The translations under genes and the position numbers were made by a program. The notes under the pieces are model-generated. The model saw only the letters and a list, made by a program, of their open reading frames with translations, was not told the origin of the DNA and searched no databases. This document shows positions 27,518-37,427 of a stretch of 64,000 nt of DNA, one piece after another. Position 1 is the first letter of the stretch. Every line of letters begins with the position of its first letter. Origin of the DNA: Lysobacteraceae bacterium PS02065 (GTDB lineage Bacteria; Pseudomonadota; Gammaproteobacteria; Xanthomonadales; Rhodanobacteraceae); NCBI GenBank assembly GCA_029959555.1, contig JASCPI010000026.1, positions 1 through 64,000 on the forward strand, read 5' to 3'.

Positions 27518-28507
27518 ATGAAACTGCAGGTCCCCTTCATCCAGTTGCCGCTCGCGTTCGACGCGGACGTCCTCGCCGACGAGATCGCGCGGCTCGGTGA
27601 GTCGGCCTGGCGGCCGCATCCGCAGGGTTTTCCCGGCAATTCCGCGATACCGCTTGTAGCCCGCGATGGCAACCCGCTCAGCGACGCCGTGCAGGGGCCG
27701 ATGCGCCCGACGCCGCAGCTCGAGGCCTGTCCGTACCTCACGCAGGTCATGCACGCGATCGGTGGCGTCTGGGGTCGCAGCCGCCTGATGCGGCTGTCGG
27801 GCAATGCCGAGGTCACGCCGCACGTCGACATCGACTACTACTGGCGCGAGCACATGCGTGTGCACGTCCCGATCGTGACCCAGCCCGAGGTGCGCTTCCA
27901 TTGCGGCGATGCCGCCGTGCACATGGCGGCCGGTGAGTGCTGGATCTTCGACACCTGGCGCATGCACAAGGTGATCAACGCGGCGGATCGCGCGCGCATC
28001 CACCTCGTCGCCGACACGGTCGGTGGACCCGCGTTCTGGGAGCACCTCGGTCGAGGTCGTACACCGGGTGGCGCGATGCGGCCGTGGAGCGCGAGGCACG
28101 TGGCGCCGGAGCATGGGCACACGCATGGACTCATGTTCGAGTCGACCAACGTGCCGACCGTGATGACGCCGTGGGAGGTCAAGGAGCACCTCACGTTCGT
28201 GCTCGACGACGCCTTGCCGCATGCGGCACTCGGACAGGTCAGTCAGGTCGTCGGCACCTTCCATCGACACTGGCGCGCGCTGTGGGCCATCTTCGGCGAG
28301 TCGCGCGAAGGGGGGGCCGAGTATCGGGGCGCGGCTGCGAAGTTCGCCGACGAGCTCGAGCGGATCGCCGCGGGAGTCAAGCTGCGCAACGGTGCAGGTC
28401 TCGCACATGCCGTACGCCGGCTCGTGACCGACGTGTCGGTGAACGACGACAATGCGCTTCAGCAGGCGGACGAGCGCTCCGGCGCGGCGCCCGCCACGGC
28501 GATGTGA
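27518..28507 (+). CDS. Aspartyl/asparaginyl beta-hydroxylase-domain protein
   Basis: 329-residue protein whose N-terminal half is an Asp/Asn beta-hydroxylase fold, a 2-oxoglutarate/Fe(II) oxygenase. Iron ligands are H102 and H150 (PHVDIDYYW; WRMHKVINAADRARIH); D104 is a possible third ligand. The RARIH arginine would bind 2-oxoglutarate. The C-terminal 150 residues, after GRGRTPGG, match no family I know. I prefer the ATG at 27518 over 27488 because a -10-like TACAAT overlaps the latter. Predicted to hydroxylate a peptide or small molecule in the cytoplasm (no signal peptide). Neighbours are two sulfotransferases. Confidence 0.85.
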   Translation: MKLQVPFIQLPLAFDADVLADEIARLGESAWRPHPQGFPGNSAIPLVARDGNPLSDAVQGPMRPTPQLEACPYLTQVMHAIGGVWGRSRLMRLSGNAEVTPHVDIDYYWREHMRVHVPIVTQPEVRFHCGDAAVHMAAGECWIFDTWRMHKVINAADRARIHLVADTVGGPAFWEHLGRGRTPGGAMRPWSARHVAPEHGHTHGLMFESTNVPTVMTPWEVKEHLTFVLDDALPHAALGQVSQVVGTFHRHWRALWAIFGESREGGAEYRGAAAKFADELERIAAGVKLRNGAGLAHAVRRLVTDVSVNDDNALQQADERSGAAPATAM

Positions 28508-28522
28508 CGACGAGGCGCGTCA
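28505..28522. other. Palindrome containing both stop codons
   Basis: TGACG at 28505-28509 and CGTCA at 28518-28522 contain the stops of the hydroxylase and pilU genes. Stem of five with an eight-base loop; too weak to call a terminator on its own. Confidence 0.3.
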
Positions 28523-29623
28523 GAAGTGCGCGTTCTCGAAGCCTTCGTCCATCGGTGACTCGCCGCCTTCCGCGAGGCGGATCTTGAGCGCGAGGCCGTC
28601 GCGCGAGTCGGCCTTGGCGAGGGCCTCCTCGAGTTCGATTTTGCCGTCCTTGTAGAGCGTGTAGAGCGCCTGGTCGAAGGTCTGCATGCCTTCCTGCAGG
28701 CTGCGGTCCATCGCTTCCTTCATCTCGTGGATCTGGCCGCGGCGGATCATGTCGCGGATCAGCGGCGTGTTGAGCAGCACTTCCACGGCCGGCAGGCGGC
28801 GCCCGTCCTTGCCCATGACGAGGCGCTGCGAGATGACCGCGCGCAGGTTCAGCGCGAGGTTCATGAGGATGTTGCGGTGCGCGCTCTCGGGGAAGAAGTT
28901 GAGGATGCGCTCGAGCGTCTGGTCGGCGTTGTTGGAGTGCAGCGTGGCCAGGCAGAGATGGCCCGTCTCGGAGAACGAGATCGCGGCCTCCATCGTCTCG
29001 GCGTCGCGGATCTCGCCGATCAGGATGACGTCGGGCGCCTCGCGCATCGCGTTCTTGAGCGCCTCGTGGTAACTGCGCGTGTCGAGGCCGACCTCGCGCT
29101 GGTTCACGACGGACTTCTTGTGCCGGTACAGGTACTCGATCGGGTCCTCGACCGTGAGGATGTGACCCGAGGTGTTGATGTTGCGGTGATCGATCATCGC
29201 CGCCAGCGTGGTCGACTTGCCGGAGCCCGTCGCGCCGACCACGAGGATGAGCCCGCGCGGCTCCATGATCAGTTCCTTGAACAGCGCGGGAAGGCGCAGC
29301 TGCTCGATCGTCGGGATCTCGCTCTTGATCGCGCGGATCACCATGCCGACTTCGCCACGCTGCTTGAACACGTTGATGCGGAAACGGCCCGCATCCTTGA
29401 CCGCGATCGCCATGTTGAGCTCGAGATCGCGCTCGAACTGGGGCACCTGGCCCTCGTCCATGAGCGAGTAGGCGATCTTCTTGACCATGCCGCCGGGGAG
29501 GCCGGTGTTGCCGAGCGGATAGAGCTTGCCCTCGACCTTGATGTTCACGGGTGCGCCCGTCGTCAGGAACATGTCCGACGCGCCCTTCTCGGTCATCAGC
29601 TTCAGGAAGTAGCCGATATCCAT
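28520..29623 (-). CDS. pilU: Type IV pilus retraction ATPase PilU
   Basis: Cytoplasmic hexameric motor that helps PilT retract type IV pili. 367 residues, starting MDIGYFLKLMTEKGASDMFL. Walker A is GATGSGKST (about 130), followed by the Asp box (LTVEDPIEY), Walker B (VILIGEIRD) and the His box (GHLCLATLHSNNADQTLERI). PilU rather than PilT is supported by the N-terminus, the length and the extended C-terminus (EGGESPMDEGFENAHF). pilT is normally just upstream but is not here; other pilus genes must be elsewhere. The spacer to the divergent lipoprotein gene is 99 bases. Confidence 0.95.
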   Translation of the reverse strand: MDIGYFLKLMTEKGASDMFLTTGAPVNIKVEGKLYPLGNTGLPGGMVKKIAYSLMDEGQVPQFERDLELNMAIAVKDAGRFRINVFKQRGEVGMVIRAIKSEIPTIEQLRLPALFKELIMEPRGLILVVGATGSGKSTTLAAMIDHRNINTSGHILTVEDPIEYLYRHKKSVVNQREVGLDTRSYHEALKNAMREAPDVILIGEIRDAETMEAAISFSETGHLCLATLHSNNADQTLERILNFFPESAHRNILMNLALNLRAVISQRLVMGKDGRRLPAVEVLLNTPLIRDMIRRGQIHEMKEAMDRSLQEGMQTFDQALYTLYKDGKIELEEALAKADSRDGLALKIRLAEGGESPMDEGFENAHF

Positions 29624-29722
29624 CCGTCATCCCCTTGGAGGCGCGGCCCATGGCGCGCCGAACGTTGCCAAATGCGGATCATGCTTCCCACAATAGGGTG
29701 TTGCCTGATCCAGAGCGCGTTT

Positions 29723-30112
29723 ATGACACCAAGCCTTGCGAAAATCCATGTCGTGGTCCTCGTTTCGACGCTGCTGCTCGCGGCGTGCGGCCCCACGAAG
29801 CCGCCACCGGACGTGCTCGGCGAGGCGACGCGCAAGCTCGCCGAGGCGCGCGCCGGCGAAGCCGCCACATACGCACCGCTGGAGGTGCGTTTCGCCGAGG
29901 AGCGGCTCGATGCCGCCTCGTCGGCGATGGCCGAGCGCGACTACGACGTCGCCGCGCGGCTCGCCGCCGAATCGACCGTCAACAGCGAGCTCGCGATCGT
30001 GAAGTCGCGACTCGGCAAGGCGCGCGAGGACGTCGACACGTTGCGCCAGGACAACGCGCGCCTGCTCGAAGGCCTGCCGGAATCGGCCCGTCCCGCAGGA
30101 GGTGCACCGTGA
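29723..30112 (+). CDS. DUF4398-type lipoprotein
   Basis: 129-residue lipoprotein: signal sequence with lipobox LLLAACGPT (lipidated Cys near residue 22), then a helical domain rich in Ala and Glu (EATRKLAEARAGEAATYAPLE, RFAEERLDAASSAMAERDYD), which is the DUF4398 pattern. The ATG at 29723 precedes the lipobox properly; the frame is open far upstream over pilU as a shadow. Its stop overlaps the GTG of the OmpA-like gene by three bases, so the two proteins are translationally coupled and probably work together in the envelope. Confidence 0.85.
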   Translation: MTPSLAKIHVVVLVSTLLLAACGPTKPPPDVLGEATRKLAEARAGEAATYAPLEVRFAEERLDAASSAMAERDYDVAARLAAESTVNSELAIVKSRLGKAREDVDTLRQDNARLLEGLPESARPAGGAP

Positions 30113-31074
30113 CGATGTCCCGCATTCTCTCCCTCGCGTTCGCATGCCTCGCCGTCGCGTCGGTGACATCGGCCCACGCCCGCGACGTCGACCACGAGCG
30201 CCTGTCGCGCAGCCTGTCGCAGCTCGAGGCGGATCCGAAGCTCGGCGGTTTCGCGCTCGGCGAGGTCACCCGCGCGCGCGCCGCGTTGCAGGCACTCGAG
30301 GAGAACAGCAAGCGCAAGCTGCGCGACCACCTGCTGTACGTCGCCGAGCGCCGCGTCGACATCGCGTGGGCGGCCGCGCAGGTCGCCGACGTGCAGCGCC
30401 AGACCGGCGACCTGCGTCGCGAGCACGATCGACTGCAGCTCGCCGTCGCGCGCCACGAGGCGGATGTCGCGCGCCGCGAACTGGAACGCCAGCGCATGCA
30501 CGACCAGATCCGCGCCGAGGAGACCGAGCGTCTCGCCGAAGCTGCGCGCCTCGCCAGCGAGCAGGAGGCGACCGCTGCGCTCGAGGAAGCCGACCAGGCA
30601 CGCCGCCTCGCCGCCGCCCAGGCCGAAGAGGCCGCGCTCGCGCGCCGGGAGGCACAGCTCGCAGGCGCCACCGCCGATGCCTTGCGCGCGCGCCTGAATC
30701 CGCCGCAGGCCACGCGTGGTGATCGCGGCATGCAGATGTCGCTCGACGCGAATGCGTTCGCGACCGGTGGTGCCACGTTGAAGACGGAGGCGCGCGAGTC
30801 GATCGCGGCCGTGGTCGCGTTCGTCGATCGTGATCCCTCCGCGCGCATCGTCGTCGAGGGGCACACCGATTCGACCGGCAGCACGAGCGCGAACCAGGCG
30901 CTCTCGCAACGTCGTGCCGATGCGGTGCGTGCGACGCTCGAAGGCGCCGGCGTCGACGCCGCGCGCATCACCACGATCGGCGTGGGTTCGGAGCGTCCCG
31001 TCGCGTCGAACGAGACCGCGGAGGGTCGTTCCCGCAATCGTCGCGTCGACATCATTCTCGAACAGAAACAATGA
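30109..31074 (+). CDS. OmpA-family protein with DUF4398-like coiled coil
   Basis: 321-residue exported protein. Signal peptide about 1-25 (ASVTSAHA), a long Ala/Glu/Arg-rich coiled coil (about 60-200), and a C-terminal OmpA peptidoglycan-binding domain (about 205-318) with IVVEGHTDSTGSTSANQALS and NRRVDIILEQ. Start: GTG at 30109 lies five bases after AGGAGGT and overlaps the upstream stop (GTGA); an ATG two codons later is possible but spaced eleven bases. It should tether the outer membrane or its lipoprotein partner to peptidoglycan. Ordinary beta-barrel segments are absent. Confidence 0.88.
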   Translation: MTMSRILSLAFACLAVASVTSAHARDVDHERLSRSLSQLEADPKLGGFALGEVTRARAALQALEENSKRKLRDHLLYVAERRVDIAWAAAQVADVQRQTGDLRREHDRLQLAVARHEADVARRELERQRMHDQIRAEETERLAEAARLASEQEATAALEEADQARRLAAAQAEEAALARREAQLAGATADALRARLNPPQATRGDRGMQMSLDANAFATGGATLKTEARESIAAVVAFVDRDPSARIVVEGHTDSTGSTSANQALSQRRADAVRATLEGAGVDAARITTIGVGSERPVASNETAEGRSRNRRVDIILEQKQ

Positions 31075-31435
31075 TTTAACTCTTGCTTCACGGCTGCTCG
31101 CGGAGGTTGCGCACGGCAACCCGAAGGAGTAGCTTCGATACCCCATGCAGGTCGGCAATGTCGCCGGCCTGGCGTGGGATCACGCCGAGCCCATGAGTCC
31201 TGTGCACGACACCGGTAATGCCGTCGCCTCAGCAGCGCTGAGCGGGCCGGTGCGGTCGGTGCCTGGCAGTGGCGCCTCCATCCGATCCGCGGTCTTCCCG
31301 GCCGTGCCGGACTCCAGGCCCCGGCGGCGCCTTGCGCGCCACGTCGTTCCAACCCCCGCAGTCAAGCCCGGCGCAGTGTCCCTGCGGCGCCGTGCCGAGC
31401 CGTCTGCGCATCCTGCACCGAGAGGAGGTCAGTCG
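31075..31435 (+). other. 361-base intergenic region
   Basis: No supported gene. A small hairpin GGTTGC-GCACG-GCAACC is at 31105-31121 without a T-run. One frame is open from 31145 into the DUF465 gene, but its translation is Pro/Arg/Ser-rich and unlike any family. An AGGAGG ribosome site for the next gene is at about 31421-31427. No RNA gene or promoter can be called with confidence. Confidence 0.45.
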
Positions 31436-31666
31436 ATGTTCGAGCAGCACGAGATCGAAGATGTCGAGTCGTTGATGAGCCGCAACACCGAGTTCCGCCA
31501 GCTGGTCCACAAGCACAAGGAGCTCGACAACAAGGTTCGCGACGCTGAACTCGGCGTCCTGCCGATGGACGAGGTCACGCTGCACAACCTCAAGAAACAG
31601 AAGCTCTGGGCGAAGGACAAGCTCACCGTGATGTGGGAAAGCCTGCGACAGGGCAAGCCCCACTGA
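31436..31666 (+). CDS. DUF465 (YdcH-family) small helical protein
   Basis: 76-residue coiled-coil protein starting MFEQHEIEDVESLMSRNTEF, with HKHKELDNKVRDAE and a C-terminal LHNLKKQKLWAKDKLT, the DUF465/YdcH signature. Function of the family is unknown. The ATG at 31436 has AGGAGG nine bases upstream; the longer frame from 31145 is discarded. Located between the OmpA-like gene and cystathionine beta-synthase without overlap. Confidence 0.9.
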   Translation: MFEQHEIEDVESLMSRNTEFRQLVHKHKELDNKVRDAELGVLPMDEVTLHNLKKQKLWAKDKLTVMWESLRQGKPH

Positions 31667-31731
31667 TCCAACGCCGCTCGCGCGTCGCTGCCGCCGATCC
31701 CGCGCAGCGGCGCCGCGAGCGGTCGCTCGGG

Positions 31732-31737
31732 TATCAT
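31732..31737 (+). promoter_or_regulatory. Possible -10 element of the cystathionine beta-synthase operon
   Basis: TATCAT in ctcggg-TATCAT-cgcggg, 32 bases before the ATG at 31769. It resembles the hexamers before several other operon heads here. No -35 is recognisable. Confidence 0.4.
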
Positions 31738-31768
31738 CGCGGGCCACCCAGGACCCGACGGAGCCCGC

Positions 31769-33135
<1,367 letters not shown>

Positions 33136-33139
<4 letters not shown>

Positions 33140-35043
33140 ATCCCGCATCGAGTGGAGCCAGCCGCAACGTGCTCAAATCCAACGTGTGTACGTCCACCCA
33201 GCTGAAATCGCCCGACTTCCAGCGATGGATGGACGTGATACGCCACCCCCCGATGATCATGCATCGCAAGCTGTGGGAGTGGGCATACATTGCGCAGGCC
33301 CTGGACGAGAGGGGCATGCTCGCGCCGGGCAAGCGAGGCCTCGGCTTCGCGGTCGGGCGCGAGCCTCTCGTCGCGGTGTTCGCCGCGCGGGGTTGCGAAC
33401 TGCTCGCCACCGATCTGGATCTCGGTTCGGCACAGTCGGCCGGCTGGACGAGCACGAACCAGCATGCTGCCGATCTCGAGGCGCTGAACGCGCAAGGTCT
33501 CTGCGACGCGGATGCCTTCGCGCAGCAGGTGTCGTTCCGCGTCGTCGACATGAACGACGTTCCCGAGGATCTCACCGGGTTCGATTTCGTCTGGTCGTCC
33601 TGCGCGATCGAGCACCTCGGCAGCATCGACGCGTGCGAGGCATTCCTTTCCAGGACGATGCGCTGCCTGAAGCCCGGTGGCGTGGCGGTCCATACGACCG
33701 AGTACAACCTCTTCTCGAACGACGCGACGGTCGACTCCGGTCACACCGTGATTCCGCGGCGCCGCGATCTCGAAGGCATCGTCCAGCGCCTCTCCCGGGA
33801 GGGCCACGAGGTCGCGCCCCTGGATCTCGACACCGGCGATGCCGAGGACGATCAGGTCATCCTCCATCCGCCTTACGAGGGCTATCCCTGCCTCAAGATC
33901 TGGATGGGCAAGTACGCGGCGACCTCGGTCGGGATCATCGCCACCGCCGGTACCGGAACGTCCGCTCCCGTGTCGGCTGCCCAGCCTGCGACGTCGACCG
34001 GCACATCGCCATCGCCCCTCGGCGCCCTGCGCAACTGGCTGCTGCCTCCTGCAGCGGCTCCCGCGCCCGCCTCGACGGGCGACGCGGTTCGCGCGGCGAG
34101 CGTCGACGACATCCGCATGGCGTACCGATTGATCCTCGGCCGTGAGGCCGATGGCGAGGGCCTTCGCCATTTCGGCGAGCTCGCCGCGCGCACGGGTGCG
34201 GGACCGGCGCGTGTCGCCGAGCTCCTCATGCGCTCGGAAGAGTTCAAGGCGCGTCACGGCGGCCTGGCCATCCCCAAGGCCATCGCGTTCGACGGTTACT
34301 CGTTGTTCGTGCGCACATCCGACCGCGACATCGGCAACTTCATCGCCACCGGCGGGGACTACGAGCCCCACGTCGCGGCCGTCGTGCGCCGCGAGCTCGG
34401 GCGTGGCGACACCTTCCTGGATGTCGGTGCGAACATCGGCTACTTCACGATGCTCGCCGCTCATCTGGTCGGGGCCGAGGGGCGCGTCCTCGCACTCGAG
34501 CCGCTCGACAAGAACCTGCAGCTGATCTACGCGAGCCTCGACGCGAACCGCTTCTCGCATGTCCAGGTGCTGCCGGTGGGGGCCTCGGATGCGCCCCGCG
34601 TGATTTCGATGGTGACCGATCCGGACACTTCCAATGCGCTCGTCAAGCGCGATGCAACGCACGCACACGGCATGACGTTCGCTTCGGTCCGCACGCTGGA
34701 CTGGGCTACCGCGGGTCTCGATCGCATCGATCTCATGAAGATCGACATCGAGGGGCACGAGCTGTTCGCCTGGAGGGGCGCGCGCGACATGCTGGCGCGC
34801 TGCCGTCCGCGTGTCGTCAGCGAGTTCCATCCGCTGGCCACGCGCGAGAACTCCGGCGCCGATCCGATCGAGTACCTGCACGCCCTGTTCGAGTACGGCC
34901 GTTCGGTGCAGGTCATCGGCACGGCGGACGACTCCGCCTGCGCTTCGCCGGAAGAGGTGATGGCGCGATGGGAGCGCAGCGATGCCCTGCACGGCGGCAA
35001 GGGCACCTCGCACGTGGATCTTTTCGTGACGCCGCGCCAGTGA
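33136..35043 (+). CDS. Three-domain methyltransferase: class I MTase, DUF4214, FkbM MTase
   Basis: 635-residue protein with two SAM-dependent methyltransferase domains. Residues about 25-270: class I MTase-like (RGLGFAVGREPLVAVFAARG, FDFVWSSCAIEHLGS, LKPGGVAVHTTE). About 275-315: Ala/Thr/Ser/Pro linker. About 320-370: DUF4214-like helical unit (AYRLILGREADGEGL). About 385-630: FkbM-type MTase (FLDVGANIGYFTML near 427; MKIDIEGHELFAW near 534). FkbM enzymes mostly O-methylate sugars. Start GTG at 33136 overlaps the synthase stop by four bases. The first domain is strongly similar to the second half of the next gene, and the order of domains is permuted between them. Acceptor unknown; surface glycan is likely. 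Confidence 0.88.
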
Positions 35044-35104
35044 CGTCGATGGTGGTCGTCGCCGCGTGTCCCGCGCGACCGTCGTACATGGAGTCGAACC
35101 GGAA

Positions 35105-36130
35105 ATGAGTCTGCTCAAAGCCACGACCGACGACGTGAGGTACGCCTACCGCCTGCTGCTGGGGCGGGAGCCGGATCCACGCGGCCTCGCCGACTTCAAG
35201 GTCGTGATCGACAGCCAGTCCCTGACGACCTCGTGCGTGGCCGATCTCGTCATGCAGTCCGACGAGTACAAGGCCCTGCGCGGCGTCGCCGCGGCGTCCG
35301 CCGCGAGCGCCGCGGAAGACGTGCCGGTGCAGGCGCCACTCCTCGTGTCACAGGCCTGTACCTACGGCCAGATCAGGAGCGCGAACTTCCTGCACTGGGC
35401 CCGGCAGATCCGCGATCGCCCCGGCAAGCCGCACCGCAAGCTCTGGGAGTGGTGCTACATCATCCAGGCGCTGCACGAGCGCGGCATGCTCGGGCCGGGC
35501 AGGCGCGGTCTCGGATTCGCCGTGGGGCAGGAACCGCTGACCTCGCTGTTCGCCTCGAAAGGATGCTCGGTGCTGGCCACGGACCTCGAGCAGGATGCGG
35601 CGAGTTCGGAAGGTTGGGTCGGCACGAACGAACACGCCGCAGGCCTGCAGCACCTCAACGGCCGCGGCCTCTGCGGGCCCGGCGACATGGCGCAACGGGT
35701 CGGATTCCGGGTGGTCGACATGAGGGCGATACCGGAAGACCTCGGACGCTTCGATTTCCTGTGGTCGTCGTGCGCGATCGAGCACCTCGGCAGCCTCCGT
35801 CACGGCATGGACTTCGTCGCCGCCGCGATGCGCCACCTCGTGCCCGGCGGCGTCGCGGTGCACACGACGGAGCTCAATTGCGATTCCGACGAGCGGACCA
35901 TCGAGCGCGGTCACGACGTGATCTTCCGCAAGAAGGATCTCCTCCAGCTCGCGCGCGAACTGGAAGCCGACGGGCATCGCGTGGAGCCCTTCGATTTCTT
36001 CCTGGGCGACACCGAAGAGGATGCCCGCGTCGACGAGCCGCCCTACAACGGCCCTTCGCACATCAAGTTGCGCATCGGCGGCTTCGCGTCGACATCCTTC
36101 GGCCTGATCATCACGGCGGGTGGACGTTGA
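35105..36130 (+). CDS. DUF4214 plus class I methyltransferase protein
   Basis: 341 residues. An N-terminal DUF4214-like unit (about 8-60; AYRLLLGREPDPRGLADF) is followed by a class I MTase domain (about 95-341) with HRKLWEWCYIIQALHERGML, RGLGFAVGQEPLTSLFA, FDFLWSSCAIEHLGSL and LVPGGVAVHTTELN. The MTase domain is nearly the same, block for block, as residues 25-270 of the preceding protein. The ATG at 35105 fits the conserved start of the DUF4214 unit; the frame is open from 35066. It lies 61 bases after the preceding gene and 130 bases before the gamma-lyase gene. Probably modifies the same glycan system; no substrate can be named. Confidence 0.85.
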   Translation: MSLLKATTDDVRYAYRLLLGREPDPRGLADFKVVIDSQSLTTSCVADLVMQSDEYKALRGVAAASAASAAEDVPVQAPLLVSQACTYGQIRSANFLHWARQIRDRPGKPHRKLWEWCYIIQALHERGMLGPGRRGLGFAVGQEPLTSLFASKGCSVLATDLEQDAASSEGWVGTNEHAAGLQHLNGRGLCGPGDMAQRVGFRVVDMRAIPEDLGRFDFLWSSCAIEHLGSLRHGMDFVAAAMRHLVPGGVAVHTTELNCDSDERTIERGHDVIFRKKDLLQLARELEADGHRVEPFDFFLGDTEEDARVDEPPYNGPSHIKLRIGGFASTSFGLIITAGGR

Positions 36131-36260
36131 ACCCTTCCCGCACGCGCGTCGCCCGACGGATGCGCGTCGGCGCCATCGGCTACACATCCCTCCATCGCGG
36201 CGAACGCTCCGTCGGATCGCCGGCCATCGCCTCCATCGGCGCTCATCGGCAGACAGGAAC

Positions 36261-37427
36261 ATGAAGAAGAACCCAGCTAAGGCACACGGTCTCGGCACGC
36301 GCGCGATCCACGCCGGGCAGTCGCCCGATCCCTCGACCGGCGCGATCATGGTGCCGATCTACGCGACCTCGACCTACGTCCAGGAAAGCCCCGGCGTGCA
36401 CAAGGGCTACGAATACTCGCGTTCGCAGAACCCGACACGCATGGCCTACGAGCGCTGCGTCGCCGACCTCGAGGGCGGTCGCCAGGGTTACGCGTTCGCC
36501 TCGGGCCTGGCCGCCGCCGCGACCGTGCTCGACCTGCTCGACTCGGGCAGCCACGTCATCGCGATGGACGACCTCTACGGCGGCAGCTACCGCCTGTTCG
36601 AGCGCGTGCGTCGCCGTTCGGCCGGCCTCGATTTCACGTTCCTCGACCTCAACGACGAGAAGGCGCTCAAGGCCGCGCTCAAGCCCAACACGCGCATGAT
36701 CTGGGCCGAGACGCCGACCAACCCGATGCTCAAGCTCGTGGATCTCGCGAAGATCGGCGCGTTCGCACGCAAGCACGGCCTCATCCTCGTCGTCGACAAC
36801 ACGTTCTGCTCACCGATGCTGCAGCGCCCGCTCGAGCATGGCGCGCACCTCGTGCTGCATTCGGCGACCAAGTACCTCAACGGCCATTCCGACATCGTCG
36901 GTGGCATCGTCGTCGCGGGAGAGGATGCCGCACTCGCCGAGCAGATGGCGTTCCTGCAGAACTCGGTCGGCGCCGTTGCGGGGCCGTTCGATTCGTTCCT
37001 CGCGATGCGCGGACTCAAGACGCTGCACCTGCGCATGCGTGCGCACTGCGAGGGCGCGCTCGAGATCGCGCGCTGGCTCGAGAAGCACCCCGCAATCGAG
37101 CGCGTGATCTACCCCGGCCTGAAGTCGCATCCGCAGCACGCGCTCGCGAAGCGCCAGATGGACGGTTTCGGCGGCATCATCTCGGTCGAGGTCAAGGGCG
37201 GCCTGCGCAAGGCGCGTCGCATGCTCGAGCGCTGCGAGCTGTTCGCGCTCGCCGAGTCGCTCGGCGGCGTCGAAAGCCTCATCGAGCATCCCGCGATCAT
37301 GACGCATGCGTCGGTGCCGCCGGCCAACCGCAAGCGGCTCGGGATCTCGGACGGGCTCGTCAGGCTTTCGGTCGGCGTCGAGGATGTCGGCGACCTCCGG
37401 CGGGAACTCGAGGAGTCGCTTCGGTGA
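36261..37427 (+). CDS. Cystathionine gamma-lyase/gamma-synthase (Cys/Met PLP enzyme)
   Basis: 388-residue PLP enzyme of the Cys/Met metabolism family. The internal aldimine lysine is K204 in HSATKYLNGHSD; other motifs are YEYSRSQNPTR near 45, PLP-stacking DDLYGGSYRLF, and the C-terminal SLGGVESLIEHPAIMTHAS with GLVRLSVGVEDV. Pairing with cystathionine beta-synthase suggests the lyase reaction (cystathionine to cysteine), but synthase activity cannot be excluded from sequence. The ATG at 36261 has AGGAA six bases upstream and is the homologous start. The stop overlaps the GTG of the next gene by four bases. Confidence 0.92.
   Translation: MKKNPAKAHGLGTRAIHAGQSPDPSTGAIMVPIYATSTYVQESPGVHKGYEYSRSQNPTRMAYERCVADLEGGRQGYAFASGLAAAATVLDLLDSGSHVIAMDDLYGGSYRLFERVRRRSAGLDFTFLDLNDEKALKAALKPNTRMIWAETPTNPMLKLVDLAKIGAFARKHGLILVVDNTFCSPMLQRPLEHGAHLVLHSATKYLNGHSDIVGGIVVAGEDAALAEQMAFLQNSVGAVAGPFDSFLAMRGLKTLHLRMRAHCEGALEIARWLEKHPAIERVIYPGLKSHPQHALAKRQMDGFGGIISVEVKGGLRKARRMLERCELFALAESLGGVESLIEHPAIMTHASVPPANRKRLGISDGLVRLSVGVEDVGDLRRELEESLR

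Noticed and set aside
31145..31435. 97-residue N-terminal extension of the DUF465 protein
   Set aside because: Composition unlike the family, and AGGAGG precedes the internal ATG at 31436.
35043..35104. Possible frameshift joining the two methyltransferase genes into one
   Set aside because: Each protein has a complete domain set and its own start; similarity between them is between parallel MTase domains, not a continuation.
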